Source: Selenomonas sp.
GTDB lineage: Bacteria; Bacillota; Negativicutes; Selenomonadales; Selenomonadaceae
DNA: 12,008 nucleotides
Assembly: GCA_015265235.1 (NCBI GenBank)
Contig: JABZYJ010000054.1
Coordinates: 1-12,008 of the forward strand
Direction: 5' to 3'
In this document: piece by piece, positions 1 to 5,637 of the stretch
Position numbering within the stretch: the stretch's first letter is position 1
Layout: each line of letters opens with the position of its first letter
The notes under the pieces: model-generated
The model's database searches: none
Told to the model about the DNA's origin: nothing
What the model saw: the letters and a program-made list of their open reading frames with translations, nothing else
Position numbers and translations under genes: made by a program

Positions 1-194
1 GTTCCTATATCTACTTTGAGGAGGCACGCCTCACCATGCTCACGAAGAAGCTCTATGCACAGAAATTGGATCCCTCCTGCTTTACGAACGCCGCGGTAAA
101 GGGGCAGGAGGATTTCCCCCAAACCTACTATCCGGAGCATGACTACCACACGATGTATATCGCAGAGATTGAGAGCATCCTTCTAAAGGAGTAA
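1..194 (+). CDS. C-terminal end of an unrecognised protein (5' truncated)
   Basis: An open frame enters from the left edge (first full codon at 3) and ends at TAA 192-194, giving about 63 residues. The segment is soluble-looking and rich in Tyr, Lys and Glu, with an acidic and aromatic stretch (YPEHDYHTMYIAEI) near the end. It has no membrane segment and no motif I can assign. It is taken as a real gene because the frame stays open to the window edge, has normal amino-acid composition, and runs into the ribosome binding site of the next gene: AAAGGAG at 186-191 lies within its last codons. Only 2 bp separate it from the Crp/Fnr-type regulator, so the two are probably co-transcribed and perhaps translationally coupled. 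The regulator may therefore control this gene or respond to its pathway. Function unknown. Confidence 0.6.
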   Translation, partial: SYIYFEEARLTMLTKKLYAQKLDPSCFTNAAVKGQEDFPQTYYPEHDYHTMYIAEIESILLKE

Positions 195-196
195 CT

Positions 197-895
197 ATGC
201 CAACGAACGACAAGGAAACCGCCGCTCGCATCCTCGCCGCCTCCTCTCTTGCCCGCGATATGAACGAGGAGGATGTCGAGGAGCTCCTCGCCTCAAGCGA
301 CGTGCGCCTGCACACCTATCCGAAGGATACGATCATCTTTCACGACGGCGATATGCCCCACTCCCTCTACATCCTGATTGCGGGGGAGGTGCACATCCTC
401 AAGGATACGCGCTCGGGGCGCCAGATCTTCATCTCCGAGATCAATCAGCCGGGTGATATGTTCGGCGAGGTCTACGAGGTGCTGCAGCGCCCCTACGATA
501 TGTACGTCACTGCCGTCACCAGAACGACCCTGCTCGAGGTATCGAGCCACCTCTTCACGCTGGACATCGGCGAGACACCGCACCGCTCTGCCCTGCTCGT
601 CCAGCGCAACCTCATGCGCATCTTCGCCGCCAAGGCGTACGCGATGCACACGAAGCTCAAAGTCCTCGCGAGCGGTACGCTGCGCGAGAAGATCGTGCGC
701 TACCTCCTCCCCTACATCGACCAAAAGGGATGTGCCGCGCTCGCCGTCAGCCGTGAGTTTATTGCCGCCGACCTCGCCGTCAGCCGTCCCTCTCTCTCAC
801 GCGAGTTGAGTGCGATGCAGCGTGAGGGCATCCTCAAGGCGGCAGGACGCAAGATCTGCATCACGGATATGGAAAAATTTGAGAGCTACCTATGA
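197..895 (+). CDS. Crp/Fnr-family transcriptional regulator
   Basis: A 232-residue protein of the usual size for this family. Residues about 20-125 form a cyclic-nucleotide-binding-type beta-roll, with the typical hydrophobic pattern around LYILIAGEVHIL (57-68) and a GDMFGE turn at 86-91. A long dimerisation helix follows (about 130-165), then a winged helix with the recognition segment near 185-215 (SREFIAADLAVSRPSLSREL). The Arg-Ser/Arg-Ala pair that holds the cAMP phosphate in E. coli CRP is absent: the matching segment reads RPYDMYVTAV. Only two Cys are present (179 and 221), so there is no FNR-type iron-sulfur cluster. The effector is therefore unknown. The start at ATG 197 is well supported by AAAGGAG six bases upstream. 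The gene follows a truncated gene by 2 bp and is closed at once by a strong terminator. The family assignment is firm; the regulon is not visible. Confidence 0.92.
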   Translation: MPTNDKETAARILAASSLARDMNEEDVEELLASSDVRLHTYPKDTIIFHDGDMPHSLYILIAGEVHILKDTRSGRQIFISEINQPGDMFGEVYEVLQRPYDMYVTAVTRTTLLEVSSHLFTLDIGETPHRSALLVQRNLMRIFAAKAYAMHTKLKVLASGTLREKIVRYLLPYIDQKGCAALAVSREFIAADLAVSRPSLSRELSAMQREGILKAAGRKICITDMEKFESYL

Positions 896-898
896 CAA

Positions 899-945
899 AA
901 GAACCGCCAACGAAGCTGAACTGTTTCGTTGGCGGTTCTTATTTT
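899..945. terminator. Bidirectional intrinsic terminator between the regulator and bioB
   Basis: A perfect 16-bp inverted repeat: arm 899-914 (AAGAACCGCCAACGAA), a 10-base loop 915-924, and arm 925-940. On the plus strand it is followed by ATTTTT (941-946), the stronger U-tract, which ends the regulator transcript only 3 bp after its stop codon. On the minus strand the arm ends in TTCTTTT, giving a shorter U-run that can end the bioB transcript (stop at 953-955). The position between two convergent genes fits a shared terminator. Confidence 0.93.
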
Positions 946-952
946 TGATGAA

Positions 953-1963
953 TTACCGTGCGGCACACGAGCCCGTGTGCACACTGCAGTCCTCGTCGCG
1001 GTTCGTCAGACCGAGCTCCTTCAGCAGCTCCATATCCTGAGCAATTGTCGTGCCCGAGGTCGTGAGCATATTGCCCGTGATGGAGGCGGATGCTCCGGAG
1101 AGGAACGCCGTCGCGCCGTTCTCCGGGAGCAGCTTGCGCCCTGCGCCGAGGCGGATGTTCGCCGTCGGATTGATAAAGCGGAAGATCGCCACCGTACGCA
1201 GGATGTCCTCCCCCGAGAGCGGAGCGAGATGCTCCAGCGCCGTCCCCGGAATCGCCATCAGCGAGTTGATGGGGATGGACTCGATGCCGAGCTCCTGCAG
1301 GGCAAACGCCATGTCAAAGCGATCCTCCCACGTCTCGCCCATGCCAATGATACCGCCCGAGCAGACACACATCCCCTCCGCCTGTGCCGCCTTAATCGTG
1401 CGGATGCGGTCAGCGTACGTGTGCGTCGTGCAGATCTGCGGGAAATACCGCTCCGATGTCTCGATGTTGTGGTGATAGCTCGTCACCCCCGCCTCGCGCA
1501 GACGGCGCAGCTGGCTGCGCGTGACGAGACCATGCGACGCGCAGAGATCAATCGTCAGCGACTTCCGCATCGCCCGATAGGTGTCAAGCGCCTTCTCAAA
1601 CTCCTCACCCGAGAGGGCCCCGCCCGAGGTGACGATGGAGAAGCGGTTCGCCCCCGCATCCTGATTCGCCTTCGCATGAGCGATGATCTCCTCCTGCGGG
1701 AGGAACGGATACGTCTCCACGCCCGTCTTGTGGCACGCCGCCTGTGCGCAGTACTTGCAGTTCTCCCCGCAGCGACCGCTGCGGCCGTTGACGATCGTGC
1801 ATAGATCGATGTGGTTTCCGCAGAACTGCTGCTGCAGACGATGAGCCCCCTCCTGCAGCTCCTCCAGCGGAGCATCCATGAACATCGAGCGGTCGTCCTC
1901 ACGGCGGACGCGGTAGCCCGCGATAATCTTCTGCGTCAGTTCAGCAATACGGCGTTTCTGCAT
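953..1963 (-). CDS. bioB: Biotin synthase (radical SAM)
   Basis: Catalyses the last step of biotin synthesis, inserting sulfur into dethiobiotin by radical SAM chemistry in the cytosol. Numbered from the preferred start (336 aa), the CxxxCxxC motif for the SAM 4Fe-4S cluster is Cys65, Cys69 and Cys72 (GRCGENCKYCAQ). Other family blocks are HHNIETSERYF, CSGGIIGMGE, INSLMAIPGTAL, IRLGAGR and SGASASITGNMLTT. Auxiliary-cluster residues matching E. coli Cys128, Cys188 and Arg260 are present (about Cys141, Cys201, Arg271), but the Cys97 position is Ser109, and Cys55 stands where E. coli has Ser43. ATG 1961-1963 is preferred because AAGGCAGGGA lies just upstream. An in-frame ATG at 1982-1984 would add seven residues but has no ribosome binding site and would leave only about 14 bases of leader. 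The gene has its own promoter with a probable BirA operator and ends at the terminator 899-940. Identity certain; exact start less so. Confidence 0.97.
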   Translation of the reverse strand: MQKRRIAELTQKIIAGYRVRREDDRSMFMDAPLEELQEGAHRLQQQFCGNHIDLCTIVNGRSGRCGENCKYCAQAACHKTGVETYPFLPQEEIIAHAKANQDAGANRFSIVTSGGALSGEEFEKALDTYRAMRKSLTIDLCASHGLVTRSQLRRLREAGVTSYHHNIETSERYFPQICTTHTYADRIRTIKAAQAEGMCVCSGGIIGMGETWEDRFDMAFALQELGIESIPINSLMAIPGTALEHLAPLSGEDILRTVAIFRFINPTANIRLGAGRKLLPENGATAFLSGASASITGNMLTTSGTTIAQDMELLKELGLTNRDEDCSVHTGSCAAR

Positions 1964-2004
1964 AAAAAATCCCTGCCTTGTCATAGATCACACGTATGAG
2001 GTCT

Positions 2005-2033
2005 ATTATAGAGCAGGAATTTTATTACGTCAA
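2005..2033 (-). promoter_or_regulatory. Sigma-70 promoter of bioB
   Basis: On the minus strand TTGACG (2028-2033) and TATAAT (2005-2010) are separated by exactly 17 bases, nearly a consensus vegetative promoter. Transcription should start near 1998, leaving a leader of about 35 bases before the preferred bioB start at 1963. It lies in the gap between the end of the glycosyltransferase-like gene (stop 2045-2047) and bioB, so bioB can be expressed independently of the genes upstream. Confidence 0.85.
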
Positions 2034-2056
2034 CTAAATATTGTCTATTGGTTTAC
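2029..2056 (-). promoter_or_regulatory. Probable BirA (biotin repressor) operator of bioB
   Basis: On the minus strand the sequence reads GTAAACC, 14 bases, then AGTTGAC. The BirA operator consensus, as I recall it, is TTGTAAACC-N14/15-GGTTTACAA. The left half-site (2050-2056) is perfect over GTAAACC. The right half (2029-2035) matches GGTTTAC at five of seven positions, and the spacing is right. The right half overlaps the -35 box of the bioB promoter, so bound BirA-biotinyl-AMP would block RNA polymerase. The left half extends past the 3' end of the upstream coding sequence (stop 2045-2047, last codon 2048-2050). BirA itself is not in the window. Confidence 0.7.
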
Positions 2057-3487
2057 CTTTGCTCCATGCGCATCCCAATAGCTGTCCAATGCCGCCGCAA
2101 CGGATGCCGTATACGCCGCCGAATCCGTCAAAGGAGATGCGAGCACCGCGTCACGCAGTACTGTGCGGCGTGTACGCAGAGCGGCGACATCCTCCGCGAG
2201 CGCACAGACAATCCGCTCATAGGCACGCGCATCGGACGCGATCCACTGCGTCTGCCCCGCCGCCGCGAGCACGGACGCACTGCGCCGCGCCGTGTGCGTC
2301 TCCCCGCACAGTGTCACAACGGGAGTGCCATGGAGGAGTGCCTCCGCCGCCGCAGCCGGCCCGGAAAAGGGGAAGGTATCGAGGACGACATCGACAGAGC
2401 CATAGTCCAAAACTCCCGCACCGCCCGGCTTCACAAAGATGCGCTTCATGGGCAGCTTCAGCCCGTCCAGCATCTCGACAATCGTCGTCACGCGCAGAGG
2501 GCTGTCCTCCGTGTCCTGCAGAACGAGCTGCGCCTTCGGGAGCTTTTTCAGGATGCGTCCCCACACCTTCAGTGCCTCCTCGTTGATGCACATGAAGTCC
2601 TGCGTCACAGCGAAGGTCAGCGGTGCATCTGCTGCACGCTCCGCGACAGGCGCACAGCGCAGGGCATCATCCGCCGCATAGCACAGCGCATGCGGCAGGC
2701 GCAGCAGCTCCTCGCTGTAGAACTCCTCCGTCCCCGCAGGAGAGAGCAGCTCATCCGTCAGGAACGCATCGACAAAAGGCATCCCCGTCGTCGAGGCGGC
2801 ATCCAGCCCCGCCATCTGTACGGGCGCAGGGCGCAGCGCGAGCACGGGGAGCGTCGCGCCGCCCTCCCGATGCCCGCCGAGGTCAATCAGGATATCGATC
2901 TCATCCGCACGGATGCGCTCCGCCTGCTCCTGCGGTGTCCCCTGCGCGAGCACGGCAGTATGAACGCCCGCCGTCTCCCACGACGCCGGTGCTTTCGCGC
3001 GGTCAGTGAGCGCATAGGCATAGACATCGTATTGCTCTGTCAGATGCGTTGCCAGTGCGCCATAGAACGCCGTATGGTCAAACTGCGGTGCAAGGAAGCC
3101 AATGCGCCGCCGTGCATGATGAGCGGGGGCACGCGGCGGCAGCGGCTCCTCGCGCTGATAGAGCGACGCACACATCGCAAACTGTGGCTGCAGCTCCTTC
3201 GGTGTCAGCTGCGCCGCCGCATGGCAGAGATAGAGATAGCGGGAGAAATGTTCCCGTTGAAGACGCAGGCTCTTGTCCTCGGTCGCCGCCTCGAAGTACG
3301 CGGCAATCGCCCCCTCCGTATCGGCGAGCGCACGGCAGCACATCCCCATCATCTCAGAGAAGCGCCACTGCTCCTCTGCGGGGATCTCCTCATGTGCGCG
3401 CATGTAGAGAATCGCCTCAATCGCCTCATAGATGTACCCCGTATGAATATCTTCACGCAGGGCACTGTAGTCCTCAATCCAGCTCAT
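2045..3487 (-). CDS. GT41 (O-GlcNAc transferase/SPINDLY-like) protein with divergent active site
   Basis: A 480-residue protein. Residues about 1-115 are helical and TPR-like (WRFSEMMGMCCRALADTEGAIAAYF). Residues about 125-475 match the two-part GT-B fold of family GT41: RRIGFLAPQFDH (127-138), DILIDLGGH (198-206), RPAPVQMAGL (219-228), FVDAFLTDELLSP, LPHALCY, DVVLDTFPFSG (366-376), EALLHGTPVVTLCGETH. GT41 enzymes attach sugars to Ser/Thr of proteins, often flagellins or adhesins in bacteria. His138 corresponds to the active-site His (human OGT His498). The UDP-contacting Lys842 equivalent is Cys300 (FAVTQDFMCINEEAL), and the His-Thr-Thr/GGTT segment is GPAAAA (376-381). It may therefore be inactive, use another donor or bind only. 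There is no signal peptide, so it is cytosolic. Its ATG overlaps the stop of the phosphoesterase gene (ATGA, 3484-3487), implying translational coupling. The family is clear; the activity is not. Confidence 0.82.
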   Translation of the reverse strand: MSWIEDYSALREDIHTGYIYEAIEAILYMRAHEEIPAEEQWRFSEMMGMCCRALADTEGAIAAYFEAATEDKSLRLQREHFSRYLYLCHAAAQLTPKELQPQFAMCASLYQREEPLPPRAPAHHARRRIGFLAPQFDHTAFYGALATHLTEQYDVYAYALTDRAKAPASWETAGVHTAVLAQGTPQEQAERIRADEIDILIDLGGHREGGATLPVLALRPAPVQMAGLDAASTTGMPFVDAFLTDELLSPAGTEEFYSEELLRLPHALCYAADDALRCAPVAERAADAPLTFAVTQDFMCINEEALKVWGRILKKLPKAQLVLQDTEDSPLRVTTIVEMLDGLKLPMKRIFVKPGGAGVLDYGSVDVVLDTFPFSGPAAAAEALLHGTPVVTLCGETHTARRSASVLAAAGQTQWIASDARAYERIVCALAEDVAALRTRRTVLRDAVLASPLTDSAAYTASVAAALDSYWDAHGAKVNQ

Positions 3488-4641
3488 ACGTCGCTTCGCT
3501 CCAATCTAAAATACACCGTCTCGGGCGGACAGCCGATCCGTAGGGGGAACCAACTGCCGTTGCCCGTATGCACATAGCCATAATTCTCCCCGATGCGCAC
3601 CATCCCGCGCGTGTACTTAAAGACGGGGAAAAGCGGCTGCCCGAGGATACCGAACTGACTGCCGTGCGTATGTCCCGTCAGCGTCAGCGGGACGCGCCCA
3701 TCCGCCGCTGCATCGTCGATGAACTCGGGATGATGCGCGAGGAGCACCGTCACCGCATGCGCAGGAACGTCCTCCATCGCAGCCGCAAAGAACGCTGCCT
3801 TTTCCGTGTAGAACGCATCCCCGCGTGCAAAGGGATAATCCGTCCCCGCAAGGTAGAGCGCGCCGCAGCCCGGAACACGCTCCGCCGCATTGAGAAGGAC
3901 ATGGACATGTCCCCTGCGTGCCATCTGCGTGACAATGGGCAGCGCATTGCGCCGATAGTATTCGTGATTGCCGATGCAGTACCAGATCCCACGCGGAAAA
4001 TCCCCGACGTGCGCCTCAAGTACCGCAGCAGCCGCCTCGTTCAGATGCTCCGCATCAAAGAGATCGCCCGTTACGGCAAGCAGGTCTGCCCCCCCTGCTG
4101 CCGTTTCGGTGAGGAGCGCATCGAGCTCCTCCACAGAGAAAAACGCGCCGAGATGCACGTCGCTGATCTGAGCGATCACCAGCCCATCCGCCTCGGGCGG
4201 GAGATTCCGTATGGGGATACGGTAGTCACGGCGCACGGTCGCCGTCCGCTCGATGAATGCGCCATAGCTGCCGAGCAGCGCTCCCACCGTCGGATAGAGT
4301 GCGGCACATTTCAGCACGCGCCGCCGCGCAGGACTGTACGGGACGCCGCGTAGCCTGCGACCTGCCGCACGCACGAGGACTGCGAGCATCGTCAGGAGCA
4401 GCGCGATGATCTGCGCGACGTAACCGAGGAAGATCGGCAGGGCGATCATCCCCGCCCAGCCCTCCGTCCGATGCGAGGCAAAAAGAAAGAGCATCGCGCC
4501 GACGCCGAGGACATCAAAGAGGACGACCGCCGCACGCGCCGCGCGCAGCCGCCGTCCCTCCGTCAGGTACCGCAGAAAAAATACCGACAGCCCTGCGATC
4601 AGGGCGACGGCAGACACGAGGATCAAAACAAAGATGGGCAA
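3484..4641 (-). CDS. Membrane-anchored metallophosphoesterase (YkuE/YaeI type)
   Basis: A 385-residue protein. The N-terminal third holds about four hydrophobic segments (roughly 2-24, 36-56, 62-92, 112-130). The calcineurin-like domain from about 153 has every metal-site motif: SDVHLG (Asp161, His163), GDLFD (Asp193), GNHEYY (Asn225, His226), AHHPE (His303/304) and GHTHGSQ (His324, His326). It should bind two metal ions and hydrolyse a phosphoester or pyrophosphate, and the membrane anchor suggests a lipid- or envelope-linked substrate. Relatives include YkuE/YaeI-type phosphoesterases and the chlamydial LpxG enzyme of lipid A synthesis, but nothing here fixes the substrate. The start codon is TTG (4639-4641), chosen because GGGGAGGT lies 4 bases upstream in the gap after the permease gene. 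It lies 13 bp after the permease gene and overlaps the GT41 gene by 4 bp, so it sits in the middle of an operon. Confidence 0.88.
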   Translation of the reverse strand: MPIFVLILVSAVALIAGLSVFFLRYLTEGRRLRAARAAVVLFDVLGVGAMLFLFASHRTEGWAGMIALPIFLGYVAQIIALLLTMLAVLVRAAGRRLRGVPYSPARRRVLKCAALYPTVGALLGSYGAFIERTATVRRDYRIPIRNLPPEADGLVIAQISDVHLGAFFSVEELDALLTETAAGGADLLAVTGDLFDAEHLNEAAAAVLEAHVGDFPRGIWYCIGNHEYYRRNALPIVTQMARRGHVHVLLNAAERVPGCGALYLAGTDYPFARGDAFYTEKAAFFAAAMEDVPAHAVTVLLAHHPEFIDDAAADGRVPLTLTGHTHGSQFGILGQPLFPVFKYTRGMVRIGENYGYVHTGNGSWFPLRIGCPPETVYFRLERSDV

Positions 4642-4645
4642 ATGT

Positions 4646-4653
4646 ACCTCCCC
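4646..4653 (-). promoter_or_regulatory. Ribosome binding site that fixes the TTG start of the phosphoesterase
   Basis: On the minus strand GGGGAGGT is followed by ACAT and then TTG (4639-4641). It sits entirely in the short gap after the permease stop codon (4655-4657). No ATG with a comparable site is available: the next in-frame ATG is residue 50, inside the membrane region. The TTG start is therefore well supported. Confidence 0.75.
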
Positions 4654-4654
4654 G

Positions 4655-5572
4655 TCAAATTCCCGTAATCATCGACACGAGCGGTATCGTCGCCACCGAG
4701 ATCACCGTCGAGAGCGCGATGATCTCCGTCATGAGCGGATAGGCGACCTTGTTGTAGAGCAGAGCGACCATCGCCACCATACCGCCCGTCGGCGCAGCGA
4801 CGATAACAAGGCTGCATCCGAGAATGTAGGGATTCGTGACGAAGAACTTCATCGCAAAGAGAATGGGGATCGGCAGCACTACGGCCTTGAGGAAGGTGTA
4901 AACGAGCAGCTTGCGGTCCGTCAGCATGTGACGCATGTGGATGTCCTTCAGCGATGCACCGATCATCATCATCGCGAGCGGAGCCGTCATTGCACCGACC
5001 ATCGTGAACGCCTGCAGGAGGAGCGGATTCGTCGGAATCTCGCCGAAGTAGATCACACAGGCGATCAGCGAGGCGATGATGCCGGGATTCAGCAGCATGC
5101 GCACCATCTCAAGGCCGCGCTGTTTATGAATGCTGATGGAGGACACACCGTAGATGAAAAAGAGCAAGTTGACGGGGATGAAGAAGAGCGTCATATAGAC
5201 GACCGCCTGATCGCCATACACACCCTGTACGAGCGGCAGCCCCATGAAGAGCGAGTTGTTGAACCAGAACGAGAGGTTCACCGCGCCGCGCAGCCGTCCG
5301 CGATAGCGCAGGAGAATCGGCAGCAGGAAACCGACGGCGCACATCATCACAAGGAGGATGGCGTAGTCGATATAGGTGTCAATGACCTGCGCCAGATCCA
5401 TGTGATCCTGCGCGTGCATCGCTGAGGAGATGATGAGGCAGGGGCACGCGATGTTGACAATCAAGGAGGAAAACTGCTCCTGATTGTTCGGAATGATGAT
5501 CTTGTAGCGGCGGGCAAGAGCCCCCGCAAAGATCATCAGAAAGAATACGATCATCTGCCCTAAAATCAACAT
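4655..5572 (-). CDS. AEC-family (auxin efflux carrier-type) permease
   Basis: A 305-residue, strongly hydrophobic protein with about ten predicted membrane segments in two five-helix halves, as in the AEC/Mem_trans family. The family-typical stretch NLSFWFNNSLFMGLPL is in the first half. Matching motifs in the second half are LNPGIIASLIACVIYF, PLAMMMIGASL and GCSLVIVAAPTGGMVAMVALLY. Bacterial members export or exchange organic acids such as malate or malonate, or amino-acid derivatives; the substrate here cannot be read from sequence. ATG 5570-5572 is preceded by an AGAAGGT ribosome binding site. The gene follows uvrA with a 61-bp gap and precedes the phosphoesterase gene by 13 bp, so it heads the permease-phosphoesterase-GT41 cluster. 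The family is secure; the substrate is unknown. Confidence 0.9.
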   Translation of the reverse strand: MLILGQMIVFFLMIFAGALARRYKIIIPNNQEQFSSLIVNIACPCLIISSAMHAQDHMDLAQVIDTYIDYAILLVMMCAVGFLLPILLRYRGRLRGAVNLSFWFNNSLFMGLPLVQGVYGDQAVVYMTLFFIPVNLLFFIYGVSSISIHKQRGLEMVRMLLNPGIIASLIACVIYFGEIPTNPLLLQAFTMVGAMTAPLAMMMIGASLKDIHMRHMLTDRKLLVYTFLKAVVLPIPILFAMKFFVTNPYILGCSLVIVAAPTGGMVAMVALLYNKVAYPLMTEIIALSTVISVATIPLVSMITGI

Positions 5573-5607
5573 TTCTACATTACCTTCTTTATTTCAGTTC
5601 GTAAATC

Positions 5608-5637
5608 TGTATATGAGTTTTCATGCAAAGCCATCAA
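5608..5637 (-). promoter_or_regulatory. Possible weak promoter upstream of the permease gene
   Basis: On the minus strand TTGATG (5632-5637, at the end of uvrA) and TATACA (5608-5613) are separated by 18 bases, 36 bp before the permease start. Both boxes match the vegetative consensus at four or five positions. This AT-rich gap has no terminator hairpin, so the permease gene may be served by this promoter, by read-through from uvrA, or both. Confidence 0.35.

Noticed and set aside
929..1804. A 291-codon plus-strand frame opposite bioB
   Set aside because: Starts inside the terminator region, is antisense to bioB, and has Arg-rich low-complexity composition.
1961..1984. The upstream ATG (1982-1984) as the start of bioB
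   Set aside because: No ribosome binding site precedes it and it would sit about 14 bases from the predicted transcription start. The ATG at 1961-1963 has AAGGCAGGGA upstream. Not fully excluded.
1971..1996. A Crp-like half-site (TGTGA) between the bioB promoter and start
   Set aside because: Only one half is present; the second half is not a reverse complement at the proper spacing, so it is likely chance.
2048..3577. A 509-codon open frame on the plus strand opposite the GT41 gene
   Set aside because: Antisense to a gene with clear family motifs; the translation is Arg-rich and motif-free, and it runs across the junction with the phosphoesterase gene.
4634..5425. A 263-codon plus-strand frame opposite the permease gene
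   Set aside because: The extreme His/Arg/Asp/Glu content is the mirror image of a membrane protein read backwards; no supporting ribosome binding site or domain.
5573..5633. A possible terminator between uvrA and the permease gene
   Set aside because: Only a 4-bp stem (ATGA/TCAT) can be drawn, with no T-run after it.
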